From: VXYL01 sp047518105
GTDB taxonomy: Bacteria; Pseudomonadota; Gammaproteobacteria; Pseudomonadales; Azotimanducaceae
Length of the DNA stretch: 20,595 nucleotides
Assembly: GCA_047518105.1 (NCBI GenBank)
Contig: JAKZRQ010000308.1
Coordinates: 1 to 20,595, forward strand
Direction: 5' to 3'
A model generated the notes under the pieces. It had not been told where the DNA came from and did no database searches. It worked only from the letters and a program-made list of their open reading frames with translations. The position numbers were made by a program, and so were the translations under genes. How positions within the stretch are numbered: the first letter of the stretch is position 1; each line of letters starts with the position of its first letter. Below, one piece after another: positions 7,822 to 15,500 of the stretch.

Positions 7822-8465
7822 AGCGCGGCCCAGTCGTCTGGGATTGGCCGCTGCGGCTGTGGCATTGGGCGTTCGCGGGGTTCATCGTCTTTTCGCTCTA
7901 CTCGGGACTCGACGGCGACATCGGCCTGCTTGAGTGGCATCAGCGCTCGGGTCTTGCGTTGCTGGGATTGCTGGTCTTCCGCGTCGGCTGGGGGCTATGG
8001 GGTGGCCGTTACGCGCGTTTCGGTCACTACTGGACGACGCCGTCGGCCTTCGTCGACCACTTCCGCAGGCGGGGCGAACGCGCAGTTCACACCTCGCCCG
8101 GAATAGCTCTGGCCGTCGTGTTCTTGATCGCGGTGGCGGTCCAGGTCGGCAGTGGGATGTTCGCCACCGATGACATCTTCAACGAGGGACCGCTGAATCG
8201 CTACGTGTCCCCGGAGTTCGCGCGAACGGCGACGTGGATCCACCACCGTGCGTTCTGGCTGATCCTCGGCGCGGCGGGCATTCACCTATTCGCCCACGCG
8301 GTGTACGGATTCGTGCTTCGCGATCCCACGCCAGTCGCGATGTTCACGGGGAGAAAGCGGGTGGATGTGCCGCCATCGCCGCACTTCTGGCTGCGCGCGA
8401 CGTTGACGGCAGCAGCGGCGACCGGCGTCGCGTTCGCCGTGACCTACGCCGACCGCATCTTCTAG
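7818..8465 (+). CDS. cytochrome b561 family membrane protein
   Basis: The 215-residue protein belongs to the bacterial cytochrome b561 / Ni-hydrogenase b-type cytochrome family. It opens with VWDWPLRLWHW, the usual first-helix start with its heme-ligand histidine, then EWHQRSGLALLGLLVFRVGWG (second helix), a third helix after HTSPG, and WIHHRAFWLILGAAGIHLFAHA with further histidines in the fourth. A last hydrophobic segment lies near the C-terminus. It should sit in the inner membrane, bind two b hemes and pass electrons between quinol and a c-type cytochrome or another partner. It overlaps the cupin gene by four bases. Its TAG stop lies in a CTAG that also gives the stop of the convergent ankyrin gene. 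The nearby cytochrome c' could be an electron partner, but that is inference. Confidence 0.88.
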   Translation: MKRGPVVWDWPLRLWHWAFAGFIVFSLYSGLDGDIGLLEWHQRSGLALLGLLVFRVGWGLWGGRYARFGHYWTTPSAFVDHFRRRGERAVHTSPGIALAVVFLIAVAVQVGSGMFATDDIFNEGPLNRYVSPEFARTATWIHHRAFWLILGAAGIHLFAHAVYGFVLRDPTPVAMFTGRKRVDVPPSPHFWLRATLTAAAATGVAFAVTYADRIF

Positions 8466-8514
8466 AGAGAATGCGCGCCCTGTGGGCGCGTTTGAGAATG
8501 CTGCAAGCATTCTC
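8462..8514. repeat. CTAG plus two adjacent perfect hairpins at convergent gene ends
   Basis: A CTAG at 8462-8465 is followed by the hairpin CGCGCCC-TGT-GGGCGCG (8474-8490) and by GAGAATGCT-GCA-AGCATTCTC (8494-8514). The 14 bases at 8467-8480 (GAGAATGCGCGCCC) are the exact reverse complement of 13275-13288 in the CTAG-bounded repeat there, so the two elements are related. The hairpins could end transcription of both convergent genes, although no T-run follows. They also encode the last residues of the ankyrin protein. Confidence 0.75.
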
Positions 8515-9562
8515 CAAACGCCTTGGGCGAAGTTTCATTGCCGAGGGAGGCGCGGAGAATCTCAGCCGCGTCGACCTTCCCCTTCTGCATCGCCTCTTCG
8601 TCCAACGGCACGTTCAGCATCTCGGCGATGTAGGCGGTCGTCTGCCAATCAAGCTCTGCCGCCTGTAGGGGCGTCGCGCCGTCCCAAGTCATGGCGTTGG
8701 CGTCGGCGCCTTTGTCGAGAAGCAGTTGGACGATGTCGGTACGGCCGAACACGGCAGCGCCGTGCAGGGCCGTCGAGCCGTTGCTTTCGTTTTGGGCATC
8801 CACCTCCGCGCCCGCGTCGATCAACGCCGCGGCGATATCGGCATGACCGAACAATGCGGCGACGGACAGCAAGGGTGCGCCGTCGGGGCTGTGCGCATTC
8901 ACGTACGCGCCGCGATCGAGCTGGACTCGAACAGCGTCGGCGTCGCCGGTGGCGGTGGCCGTCCAGATGTCGGCGCCGCCTTGGTCGGCAAGGTAGGACT
9001 GAAGGAGGGCGATGATTTTCTCGCGGCCGGGCATGACCGCATCTTCGGCCACATCGAGCTGAAGCAAGCTTGCGAAGTGGCTTGTCGTCTCCCAGTCGAG
9101 GCCGGCGAGATCCCAAGCGGATTGCCCGTCGGAGGTGGGAATGGAAACGTCCGCACCCGCAGCCAGCATCTTCTCGGCGACTTCGGCTTGACCGACAAGG
9201 ATCGCGACGTGCAAGGCCGTGCCGCCGTCCCGGTTCAGCGTGTTGACATCCGCGCCGTTGTCGATCAACCAAGCGCTGGCTGCCGGCTGATTTGCGATCG
9301 CCGCGATAGTCAACGGGGTGACGCCGATGTCGGGTTGGTGGCTGTCGAGGTCGGTTCCGGACCGCTTGTGGGCATTCAACCCGTCGATGTTGCCGGTACC
9401 GGCGGCCTCCCAGAGATCAGGCAGCGGCGCCGGTGCTGGTGCGGGTTCGGCCGGCGCGGACGGACTCGGTTCGGGCGTGCCGGGCTGTATGGCACAGGAG
9501 GCAAGGGCCAGTACGGCGATCACCAGCGTGGTAGCGGTGGTTGTGCGGTTCAAGGCGGTCAT
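8462..9562 (-). CDS. ankyrin-repeat lipoprotein
   Basis: The 366-residue protein begins with a lipoprotein signal: hydrophobic residues 11-22, then LASC with Cys23 as the likely lipidated residue. A Pro/Ala/Glu-rich linker (about residues 27-48) follows. Ankyrin repeats occur in two blocks, about residues 70-140 (GVTPLTIAAIANQ, GGTALHVAILVGQ) and about 215-310 (GAPLLSVAALFGH, GSTALHGAAVFGR, GATPLQAAEL). This points to a membrane-anchored periplasmic protein that binds other proteins; the partner is unknown. A GGAAGGGGAAG stretch directly before the ATG is a strong ribosome-binding site. The gene lies 85 bases downstream of the cytochrome c' gene in the same direction. The C-terminal 17 residues or so are encoded by the hairpin repeat and do not look like ankyrin, so the original stop was probably displaced. 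Confidence 0.88.
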   Translation of the reverse strand: MTALNRTTTATTLVIAVLALASCAIQPGTPEPSPSAPAEPAPAPAPLPDLWEAAGTGNIDGLNAHKRSGTDLDSHQPDIGVTPLTIAAIANQPAASAWLIDNGADVNTLNRDGGTALHVAILVGQAEVAEKMLAAGADVSIPTSDGQSAWDLAGLDWETTSHFASLLQLDVAEDAVMPGREKIIALLQSYLADQGGADIWTATATGDADAVRVQLDRGAYVNAHSPDGAPLLSVAALFGHADIAAALIDAGAEVDAQNESNGSTALHGAAVFGRTDIVQLLLDKGADANAMTWDGATPLQAAELDWQTTAYIAEMLNVPLDEEAMQKGKVDAAEILRASLGNETSPKAFGECLQHSQTRPQGAHSL

Positions 9563-9647
9563 CTTCCCCTTCCTTGGGTTTGCGGTTGGTGGGCGTTACT
9601 CGCACATCTGCACGAGACGACCGGTACTGCATATTGGCAGATGCCGG

Positions 9648-10076
9648 CTATTCCGCGCGGTAGTTGTCGTGGCACCCCTTGCATGCTTGGCCGACGCCTT
9701 GGAACCCCGCGCCAATCTTGTCGCTCTCGCCGGACTCGACGGCGGTCTTGAAGGCCTTGGTCGCCTCCCTGAATGCGTCGAGCTTGGTCTTGAAGTCGTC
9801 GGCGTTCTCCCAGATGGCGTCGAGCGCGTCGCCGCCCTTTGAACTCTCCGGGAACAACGTCGGCGCGATCTCCGCCAAGTCCGCCAATGCATTCGCGTGC
9901 GCGGACAGATGGCTTGCGTGCGGTACGTCCCCGCGAACGATGTCGACGATGGCACGCATGTGGCCGCCAATGGCTTCCATGGTGTGCTCCCGGTAGTCGA
10001 CCTCGCCCTCGGAAGCCGAAGCGGCAATCGCAACCAGGCACACTGACAGTGCCGTTGCGCCGGACCGGTTCATCAT
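9648..10076 (-). CDS. cytochrome c' / c-556 family protein
   Basis: The 142-residue precursor has a Sec signal peptide (hydrophobic residues about 8-20, cleavage near ASA/S) and a C-terminal heme site CKGCH at residues 132-136, followed by HDNYR. A heme site at the very C-terminus of a four-helix protein is typical of the cytochrome c'/c-556 family (cytochrome C_2). DYREHTMEAIGGHM near the mature N-terminus fits helix 1, which supplies the sixth ligand (Met) in c-556 types. It acts in the periplasm in electron transfer or in binding nitric oxide. AGGGAG lies about seven bases before the first of two consecutive ATG codons (10076 and 10073); I use the first. The frame is open far upstream, but that part is not protein-like. 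The ankyrin lipoprotein gene follows. Confidence 0.92.
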   Translation of the reverse strand: MMNRSGATALSVCLVAIAASASEGEVDYREHTMEAIGGHMRAIVDIVRGDVPHASHLSAHANALADLAEIAPTLFPESSKGGDALDAIWENADDFKTKLDAFREATKAFKTAVESGESDKIGAGFQGVGQACKGCHDNYRAE

Positions 10077-10106
10077 GGCTGTCTCCCTGAAGTGCTGGAA
10101 TCGTTT

Positions 10107-10133
10107 AGTGTATGCGCAACGAGCGCCTGTCGA
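10107..10133 (-). promoter_or_regulatory. weak candidate promoter for the cytochrome c' gene
   Basis: On the minus strand TCGACA (10133-10128) and TACACT (10112-10107) are separated by 15 bases and lie about 30 bases before the start codon. Both hexamers keep most consensus positions, but the spacing is short. It would overlap the possible small gene that starts at 10112 on the other strand. Confidence 0.25.
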
Positions 10134-10370
10134 GACCGGTCTTTTGCGTGGATTGCCTACCCGTGAGTGGCTGCCTCTTCCTGATGGCGCTTCCTGATGG
10201 CGGCGGTGGTCCTCGCTATCGCCGGATGGCTCATCCGCGCAGAAATGCAGGACGACTCTGCATCGTTGCCGGTTGCCGAGGAGTCCCCGCCGTGCCGGTG
10301 CCTGCGGACCACGCGCCAGCGCGACCCCCGATTGGCATATGAAGTTCAACTGCGTCCCAGCACTCCATGA
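10112..10370 (+). pseudogene. possible small membrane protein broken by a 13-base duplication
   Basis: From ATG 10112 the reading gives MRNERLSRPVFCVDCLPV and then the start of a hydrophobic segment, SGCLFLMA. At 10177-10202 the 13-mer CTTCCTGATGGCG occurs twice in tandem. Reading across it shifts the frame. With one copy removed, the frame continues as MAAVVLAIAGWLIRAEMQDD and runs to a TGA at 10368-10370. The repaired protein would have 81 residues, with one membrane helix and a CRC motif in the C-terminal half. No ribosome-binding site is evident and I know no relatives, so it may not be a gene at all. The duplication could also be a sequencing or assembly error, in which case the gene would be intact. 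It lies between the divergent cytochrome c' and the MATE exporter. Confidence 0.3.
10177..10202 (+). repeat. perfect 13-base tandem duplication
   Basis: CTTCCTGATGGCG occurs at 10177-10189 and again at 10190-10202 with no spacer. The unit is not a multiple of three, so it shifts any frame running through it. Removing one copy joins two halves of a hydrophobic segment. Confidence 0.95.
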
Positions 10371-10508
10371 GGACGTCTTGCCATGAGGACGCCTTGATCG
10401 CATGGAAGCCGGCATCCAATCGATGTCATCCTTCACAGACGGTGCCTCCTCCTGGTGTTGGATTCGGTTGGTGTCCGTCCGCATCCTCTCGATGACTTCG
10501 TGAGCCGG
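10371..10508. other. leader of the MATE gene, nothing recognised
   Basis: No promoter with two good boxes, no terminator and no RNA gene is seen. The frame of the MATE gene is open back to a TTG at 10455, so part of this stretch could be coding if that start is used. Confidence 0.3.
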
Positions 10509-11876
10509 ATGGAAGGCGGTTCGAAGCCGGCAAACGGCAGCTTCACCGAGGGCGATCTATCTCGCCACCTGATACGCCTTTCCGGGTACATGATCCTCGG
10601 CTTCCTCGCCATGACGCTGGCGCAATTCGTCGAAATCGCCTATCTCGGCCGGGTCGGTACGGAAGCCATCGCCGCAGTGACTTTCGCCTTTCCCGTGCTC
10701 ATGGCGATTGGCGCGGCGACAAGGGGGATCGGCGTCGGCATCGGCGCGGTGCTCGCCCGTGCCATCGGGGCGGGCGACCGGGAGCGGGCGGCGTTTCTCA
10801 CCACCCACGGACTGCTCCTGGTATTGGTATTCAACATTGCCTGCGCCGTGCTTCTAGTCGCCTTCGGGCGTCCGTTGTTCCACCTGCTCGGCGCCCGCGA
10901 CGAAGTGCTCGACCTCGTCGTCGCCTACATCCGGATATCGTCCATCGGCTACCCGCTGTTCGGACTGGCGATGGTGGGGACCGGGCTGATGCGCGCCATC
11001 GGCGATCCGGTCTACCCCGGCGTTGTCATCACCAGCGGCTCCGTGCTCCAAGTCCTGATCGGTCCCGTTCTGATCCTCGGTTGGCTGGGCTTCCCCGCCC
11101 TCGGTGTGGAAGGGGCCGCTTGGTCTTTCGTGATCGCGCGGTCGTCTTCGTTCTTGATCGGCGTCTATTGGTTCTGCTTCAAGGAGCGCATGATCCGGGC
11201 CTCGTTTTTCCGTTTCGCCGCCTCCGCCCGGGACATCCTGCATGTCGGGCTGCCCGCCATGGCGAGCAACATCATCGAACCGTTGGCATCGGCGGTCGTA
11301 ACGCGGCTGTTGGCCCCTTTCGGCGCGGCGGTGGTGGCGGGCTTCGGCATTGGTGCACGGATCGAGTCGGTGGTGTTCATGGTCGTCATCGGCATTGCAT
11401 CCAACGCCGCACCGCTCGTCGGGCAGAACTGGGGGGCTCGACGATTCGACCGCGTTGATCGGGCGCTCCGACTCTGCTACCGCTACTGCCTGGTTTGGGG
11501 CGTCATCGCCGCCGTCATCATGTGGACCGGCGGAGAACTCTTCGTTTCGCTTATCACGGACGAGCCGGTTGTCGTCGCCACGGCGACCAGCTACCTCTAC
11601 ATCATTCCGGTCACCATCGGCTTCGCGGGCATGTTCAACGTCGCCAACGGCGCGTTCAACGCCCTGTCGAAGCCGCTTCCACCCTTGATTCTGTCGCTGT
11701 TGCGGCTGATGGTCTTCTACATCCCGCTAGCCCTTATCGCCCGGCACTGGCTTGGTCATGTGGGCCTATTCGCGGCGGCGGCGTTCACCAACGTCGTCCT
11801 CGGCTTGTGGGCTCGGCAGTGGAACGACCGGACGGTGATCCGACAACGGCAACGGCTGTTGGGTGTGGCGGCTTGA
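10509..11876 (+). CDS. MATE family multidrug/toxin exporter
   Basis: The 455-residue membrane protein has about twelve hydrophobic helices in two similar halves, as expected for MatE transporters. Typical features are the early TLAQFVEIAYLGRVGTEAIAAV segment in helix 1-2, a GIGVGIGAVLARAIGAGDRERA stretch, and in the second half PLVGQNWGARRFDRVDRA, the loop equivalent to GQNxGA in NorM/DinF relatives. MATE proteins export drugs, cations or metabolites in exchange for H+ or Na+; the substrate is not readable here. ATG at 10509 is preferred over the upstream TTG at 10455 because the first residues of the longer form look non-conserved, but neither has a convincing ribosome-binding site. The gene is followed by 118 bases and then the RNase J-like gene on the same strand. 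Confidence 0.92.
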   Translation: MEGGSKPANGSFTEGDLSRHLIRLSGYMILGFLAMTLAQFVEIAYLGRVGTEAIAAVTFAFPVLMAIGAATRGIGVGIGAVLARAIGAGDRERAAFLTTHGLLLVLVFNIACAVLLVAFGRPLFHLLGARDEVLDLVVAYIRISSIGYPLFGLAMVGTGLMRAIGDPVYPGVVITSGSVLQVLIGPVLILGWLGFPALGVEGAAWSFVIARSSSFLIGVYWFCFKERMIRASFFRFAASARDILHVGLPAMASNIIEPLASAVVTRLLAPFGAAVVAGFGIGARIESVVFMVVIGIASNAAPLVGQNWGARRFDRVDRALRLCYRYCLVWGVIAAVIMWTGGELFVSLITDEPVVVATATSYLYIIPVTIGFAGMFNVANGAFNALSKPLPPLILSLLRLMVFYIPLALIARHWLGHVGLFAAAAFTNVVLGLWARQWNDRTVIRQRQRLLGVAA

Positions 11877-11994
11877 TTCGACGCGGTGACGCAGCGTCGT
11901 TGTAGAATGCGGCGTCTTTTGTCGCATGCCGGTGCAATGATGGGCCCTCTATGGGCAAACGACGAGACTTGAACCCAATGCGCAAGGGCAACGA

Positions 11995-13242
11995 ATGAGG
12001 ATACGCATCCATCGCGGGACCAAGGAAATCGGCGGCACCTGCATCGAATTGGAGGCCGCAGGCAAGCGTATCGCGCTCGATGTCGGCCTGCCCCTCGACG
12101 CACCCGAAACGGGCCATGAGCGGCTGCTTCCCGATGTGCGCGGGTTCCGGGAAGACGACGACAGCCTGCTTGGGGTGGTGATCTCGCATCCGCATCAAGA
12201 CCACTACGGACTTGCCAGGCACATCCGTCCGGAGGTCCCCGTCTACATCGGCCGGGACGCCAACAACATTCTGAAAGCCGCCAGCGCCTACGTGCCTAGC
12301 GGCCACTTCTTCGCCAATCCCCGCTTTATCGCCAACAAGACACCGCTGGAGATCGGCCCGTTTCGCATCACGCCCTTTCTCGTTGACCACAGCGCCTTCG
12401 ATGCCTACTCCCTGCTCGTCGAAGCCGACGGCAAGCGGGTTTTCTACTCGGGCGACTTCCGAGGCCATGGGCGCAAGATGGCGTTGTTCGAGTCGCTGAT
12501 CGCGCATCCGCCGAAGGACATCGACATGCTGCTCATGGAAGGCACGACCATCGGCCGGACCGGGTCGAGCGAGGGGTTCGCGACGGAAGAGGACCTTGAA
12601 CAAGAATTCGTCCGGGCGTTCAAGGAAACCAAGGGCATCCATTTCGTCTGGACCTCGTCCCAGAACATCGACCGAATCGTGACTGTCTTCCGAGCCGCCA
12701 AACGCACGGGGCGGGCGCTCATCATCGACCTGTACACCGCCGTGGTCCTGGAAGCGACGGGCAAGGACACCATCCCGCAGTCGTGTTGGGAAGAGGTGAA
12801 ACTCTATACGCCGCAAAGTCAGCGGGTCCACATCAAGAAGCACGCGCTCTTCGACGATCTAAGACGGCACGGGAGCAAACGGATCTACCGGGAGCAACTG
12901 CCGGAGCTGGCCGGTCGCTCGGTCATGCTGTTCCGTCCCATGATGATGCGCGACAACGGCGTTCGGGCGGTGCTTGACGACGCCCGACTCAGCTACTCGA
13001 TGTGGGAAGGGTACCTGAAGGACGGCTACGGACGCCGCGTCGTCGAATGGATCGAGGAACGCGGCATTGGGTGGCGGATGATTCACACCTCGGGCCATGC
13101 GTCGGTGGCGGATCTCAAGCGTCTTGCCAGCGCAATTGCGCCGCGTACGCTGGTGCCGATACATTCGTTCGAGACGGGACGGTTCGGCGAGTTTTTCGAG
13201 AACGTCGTGCAGAAGCAGGACGGCGTTTGGTGGGAGGTCTAG
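11995..13242 (+). CDS. metallo-beta-lactamase-fold hydrolase, RNase J / beta-CASP-like
   Basis: The 415-residue protein has the metal-binding signature HPHQDH at residues 65-70, further ligands in VDHSAFDAYSL and YSGDFRGHGRK, and a C-terminal HTSGHAS and VPIHSFE that resemble the HxSGHA and PVHGE elements of RNase J. Between them, TSSQNIDRIVTVFRAAKRTG looks like the beta-CASP insertion. RNase J-type enzymes cut or trim RNA; related proteins act on DNA or small molecules, so nuclease activity is likely but not certain. It is shorter than true RNase J (about 550 residues) and lacks the C-terminal dimer domain, so it is not the housekeeping enzyme of that name. AAGGG lies seven bases before the ATG. 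The TAG stop is part of the CTAG that begins the downstream repeat. The AAA+ gene starts about 190 bases further on. Confidence 0.87.
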   Translation: MRIRIHRGTKEIGGTCIELEAAGKRIALDVGLPLDAPETGHERLLPDVRGFREDDDSLLGVVISHPHQDHYGLARHIRPEVPVYIGRDANNILKAASAYVPSGHFFANPRFIANKTPLEIGPFRITPFLVDHSAFDAYSLLVEADGKRVFYSGDFRGHGRKMALFESLIAHPPKDIDMLLMEGTTIGRTGSSEGFATEEDLEQEFVRAFKETKGIHFVWTSSQNIDRIVTVFRAAKRTGRALIIDLYTAVVLEATGKDTIPQSCWEEVKLYTPQSQRVHIKKHALFDDLRRHGSKRIYREQLPELAGRSVMLFRPMMMRDNGVRAVLDDARLSYSMWEGYLKDGYGRRVVEWIEERGIGWRMIHTSGHASVADLKRLASAIAPRTLVPIHSFETGRFGEFFENVVQKQDGVWWEV

Positions 13243-13346
13243 GCGCGCCGCATGTGGCGGCGGCGCGCCCGGTAGGGCGCGCATTCTCCCGGCCTCGTTC
13301 GAAATGCAACTCAAGTGTCAACACTCGACGTGCTCAAGGAATCTAG
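13239..13346. repeat. CTAG-bounded hairpin repeat, copy A
   Basis: The unit begins with CTAG at 13239-13242, which contains the stop of the RNase J-like gene, and ends with CTAG at 13343-13346. It holds the palindrome GGCGCGCC (13242-13249) and a perfect hairpin GCGCGCCC-GGTA-GGGCGCGC (13263-13282). Its last 41 bases or so (13307-13347) match copies B and C at 18902-18942 and 18994-19034, apart from a handful of substitutions; the shared core reads CAAGTGTCAACA and TGCTCAAGGA. No terminal inverted repeat and no open frame is evident, so it looks like a short non-autonomous element or an intergenic repeat of the BIME/MITE kind. Confidence 0.8.
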
Positions 13347-13361
13347 TAGCGCGTTTTCCAA

Positions 13362-13380
13362 CTGAATACGACGTATTTAG
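13362..13380. promoter_or_regulatory. candidate operator palindrome upstream of the AAA+ gene
   Basis: AATACG-A-CGTATT at 13365-13377 is a perfect inverted repeat around one base. With the flanking CT and AG it forms a 19-base palindrome with one mismatched pair. It covers the place where a -35 box would lie for the CATAAT at 13395-13400. WYL-domain regulators bind short palindromes near the promoters of their own clusters, so the WYL protein encoded downstream is the natural candidate to bind here. That link is inference. Confidence 0.5.
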
Positions 13381-13394
13381 TCGCATAGTTCGCC

Positions 13395-13400
13395 CATAAT
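13395..13400 (+). promoter_or_regulatory. candidate -10 box for the AAA+ gene
   Basis: CATAAT lies 33 bases before the ATG at 13434, in a locally AT-rich patch that stands out from the GC-rich surroundings. A consensus -35 is lacking at 17 bases spacing (CGTATT lies there, inside the palindrome), which would suit a regulated promoter. Confidence 0.45.
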
Positions 13401-13433
13401 CCTCGCTATTCCAATCGACGAGCGAGGCAACCG

Positions 13434-15500
13434 ATGTTCACCGCGTACATCCGCCACCTCACCTTCAACTACCTCGGCAACATCGTCTGGCGCCTGGATC
13501 GTCGGCGCCCCCAGGCTTTAGGCGTGGTCGAGTGGCTCGGCGAGAACGCCGGCCTCTTGGAACTGGATGCCGACCACTTGGGTCTCCCGACGGACTGCTT
13601 CTCGCCGGACTCGCCGCCTTCGGAAAGGGCTTGGAGACGCCTGCGTCGGGCAATCGCGGTCGAGTCCGACGCGACCAAGGGTGCAGCGGCGGACCAGGTG
13701 ACCAAACGTCTGGAGAGCCTCGGCCGGATGACCGGTCTGTCCGAGGACGACATCGTCATTCTCGAAGTCCTGCTCCGCTACGAGACACAGCCGGTGATCG
13801 AGGATCTGATCGACACCGTGTTCTCCGGCAAAGGGATTCGGTTGAGCACGCCCCTGAACCTCAGGGGCGCAGCGCTGTCGAGTGTTCTGCGCATGTCTGC
13901 GAATACGATTCGGCGCCGCTTCGCGCCGGAAGCGCCGCTGGTCCGATCCGGGCTGGTTCAAGTCGACGACGATCAGGACGTGTCGACGGTCAGTCGCCTG
14001 CACCGGTTGGTCTCGGTCGTGGACGGCCACGCCGACGTGCGCCAGTTGCTGTTGGGGGACAACCGAACCAGTGAACTCGAATGGTCGGATTTCGACCATC
14101 TAGGACAGAGCCGCGAGGACGTGGAGAGCCTGCTGCAGGGGGCGCTCGAGCGGGGTGCTCGGGGCGTCAACATCCTTGTCTACGGGCCGCCGGGCACGGG
14201 CAAGACCGAGTTTTGCCGCGTCTTGGCAGGTCGAATCGGCGTCGATCTCTTCAGCGTCGGCGAGGCCGACGAGAGCGGCGACGAGCCGACGCGCAGGGAA
14301 CGCCTCGCCGAACTCCGGCTCGCGCAGAGCTTGCTGGGCGAGGATCAAGGCGCGGCGCTGCTGTTCGACGAAATGGATGACCTGCTCTCGGAAGGCGGGA
14401 TTGGAATATCGATGGGCGGCATGTTCGGCCGCAGGCATCAAGGCGGCGCTTCGAAAGTGTTCATGAATCGCCTGCTGGAAGAGACGCCGGCGCCGACGCT
14501 GTGGACCACCAACATCGCGCATGCGGTCAGCCCCGCCATTCTCCGGCGCATGATGTTCGCCTTGGAGATGCGCCAACCGCCGCCGCGGATTCGAGCGCGT
14601 ATCTGGTCGCGGCAACTGGCGCGTCACGGCATCGATGCGACGCCTGAGGATGCGTCCGCGCTGGCCCACGAATTCGATGCCACGCCGGGCGTTGCCGCCG
14701 GTGCGACGGCGGCCGCCGATCTAGGCGACGGCGGCTTCGACTCGGTGCGTCGTGGCGTGCGGAGTCTGTCCCGCGTACTCGGGTGCGACAAGCCGGGCAG
14801 GTCGAAATCGGTGGTCTACGATCCGGAATTCATCGAGGCCGACATCGATCTCGTTGCGCTCGCGGATCGCTTGGAAGCCAATGGCGAACGGCGGTTCTCG
14901 CTGTGCCTGCAAGGCCCGCCCGGCACGGGCAAGAGCGCCTATGTTCGCTATCTCGCGGACCGTCTGGGCCTCGAGGTGATGCACAAGCGCACTTCGGACA
15001 TCCTGAGCATGTGGGTCGGCAAGTCCGAGCGGAACATCGCCGACGCCTTCGCGGAGGCAAGGGCCAACGAGGCGTTCTTGATCTTCGACGAAGCCGACTC
15101 GCTCCTGGCGGATCGCCGTGGCGCGACGCGCAATTGGGAGGTGAGTCAAGTCAACGAGATGCTGACCTGGATGGAGAGCCACCCGCTGCCCTTTGCCTGC
15201 ACCACGAACTACGGCGAGAATCTCGACAGTGCGGCGCTTAGGCGGTTCGTGTTCAAGGTGTCGCTTGGCTACATGAAGCCAGCCGCCTCGGCTGCTGCGT
15301 TCCGGGCGTACTTCGGTTTGGAACCGCCCGGGAATCTCGGCGTCTTGGGAGTCCTCACGCCCGGCGACTTCGAGGTGGTGCGTCGCAAGGCGGGAGTGCT
15401 GGGCCAATTGGATGACGGCGTGGCGTTGACCGACATGCTCCGCGCGGAATGCGATGCGAAACCGGGTGGCACGGCCGCGATCGGATTTGCGGGACGGTAG
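13434..15500 (+). CDS. tandem AAA+ ATPase with N-terminal helical/winged-helix region
   Basis: The 688-residue protein has two AAA+ modules. The first has Walker A GPPGTGKT at 251-258, Walker B LLFDE at 309-313 and a sensor-1-like TTN at 358-360. The second has Walker A GPPGTGKS at 494-501, Walker B LIFDE at 549-553, the pore-loop-like region MWVGKSERNI at 526-535, TTN at 590-592 and LRR at 602-604. The second resembles classical unfoldase (SpoVK/FtsH/Cdc48-like) modules; the first is more divergent. Residues about 90-205 (GLSEDDIVILEVLL, then RRFAPEAPLVRSGLVQVDD) resemble the N-terminal winged-helix region of large bacterial AAA+ ATPases. It should work as a hexameric remodelling ATPase. The substrate is unknown. 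GAGG lies six bases before the ATG. The neighbours are an RNase J-like gene upstream and a WYL regulator downstream. Confidence 0.9.
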   Translation: MFTAYIRHLTFNYLGNIVWRLDRRRPQALGVVEWLGENAGLLELDADHLGLPTDCFSPDSPPSERAWRRLRRAIAVESDATKGAAADQVTKRLESLGRMTGLSEDDIVILEVLLRYETQPVIEDLIDTVFSGKGIRLSTPLNLRGAALSSVLRMSANTIRRRFAPEAPLVRSGLVQVDDDQDVSTVSRLHRLVSVVDGHADVRQLLLGDNRTSELEWSDFDHLGQSREDVESLLQGALERGARGVNILVYGPPGTGKTEFCRVLAGRIGVDLFSVGEADESGDEPTRRERLAELRLAQSLLGEDQGAALLFDEMDDLLSEGGIGISMGGMFGRRHQGGASKVFMNRLLEETPAPTLWTTNIAHAVSPAILRRMMFALEMRQPPPRIRARIWSRQLARHGIDATPEDASALAHEFDATPGVAAGATAAADLGDGGFDSVRRGVRSLSRVLGCDKPGRSKSVVYDPEFIEADIDLVALADRLEANGERRFSLCLQGPPGTGKSAYVRYLADRLGLEVMHKRTSDILSMWVGKSERNIADAFAEARANEAFLIFDEADSLLADRRGATRNWEVSQVNEMLTWMESHPLPFACTTNYGENLDSAALRRFVFKVSLGYMKPAASAAAFRAYFGLEPPGNLGVLGVLTPGDFEVVRRKAGVLGQLDDGVALTDMLRAECDAKPGGTAAIGFAGR

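Noticed and set aside
11877..11994. Promoter for the RNase J-like gene
   Set aside because: A TAGAAT hexamer occurs at about 11906, but no -35 box lies at an acceptable distance, so I could not support it.
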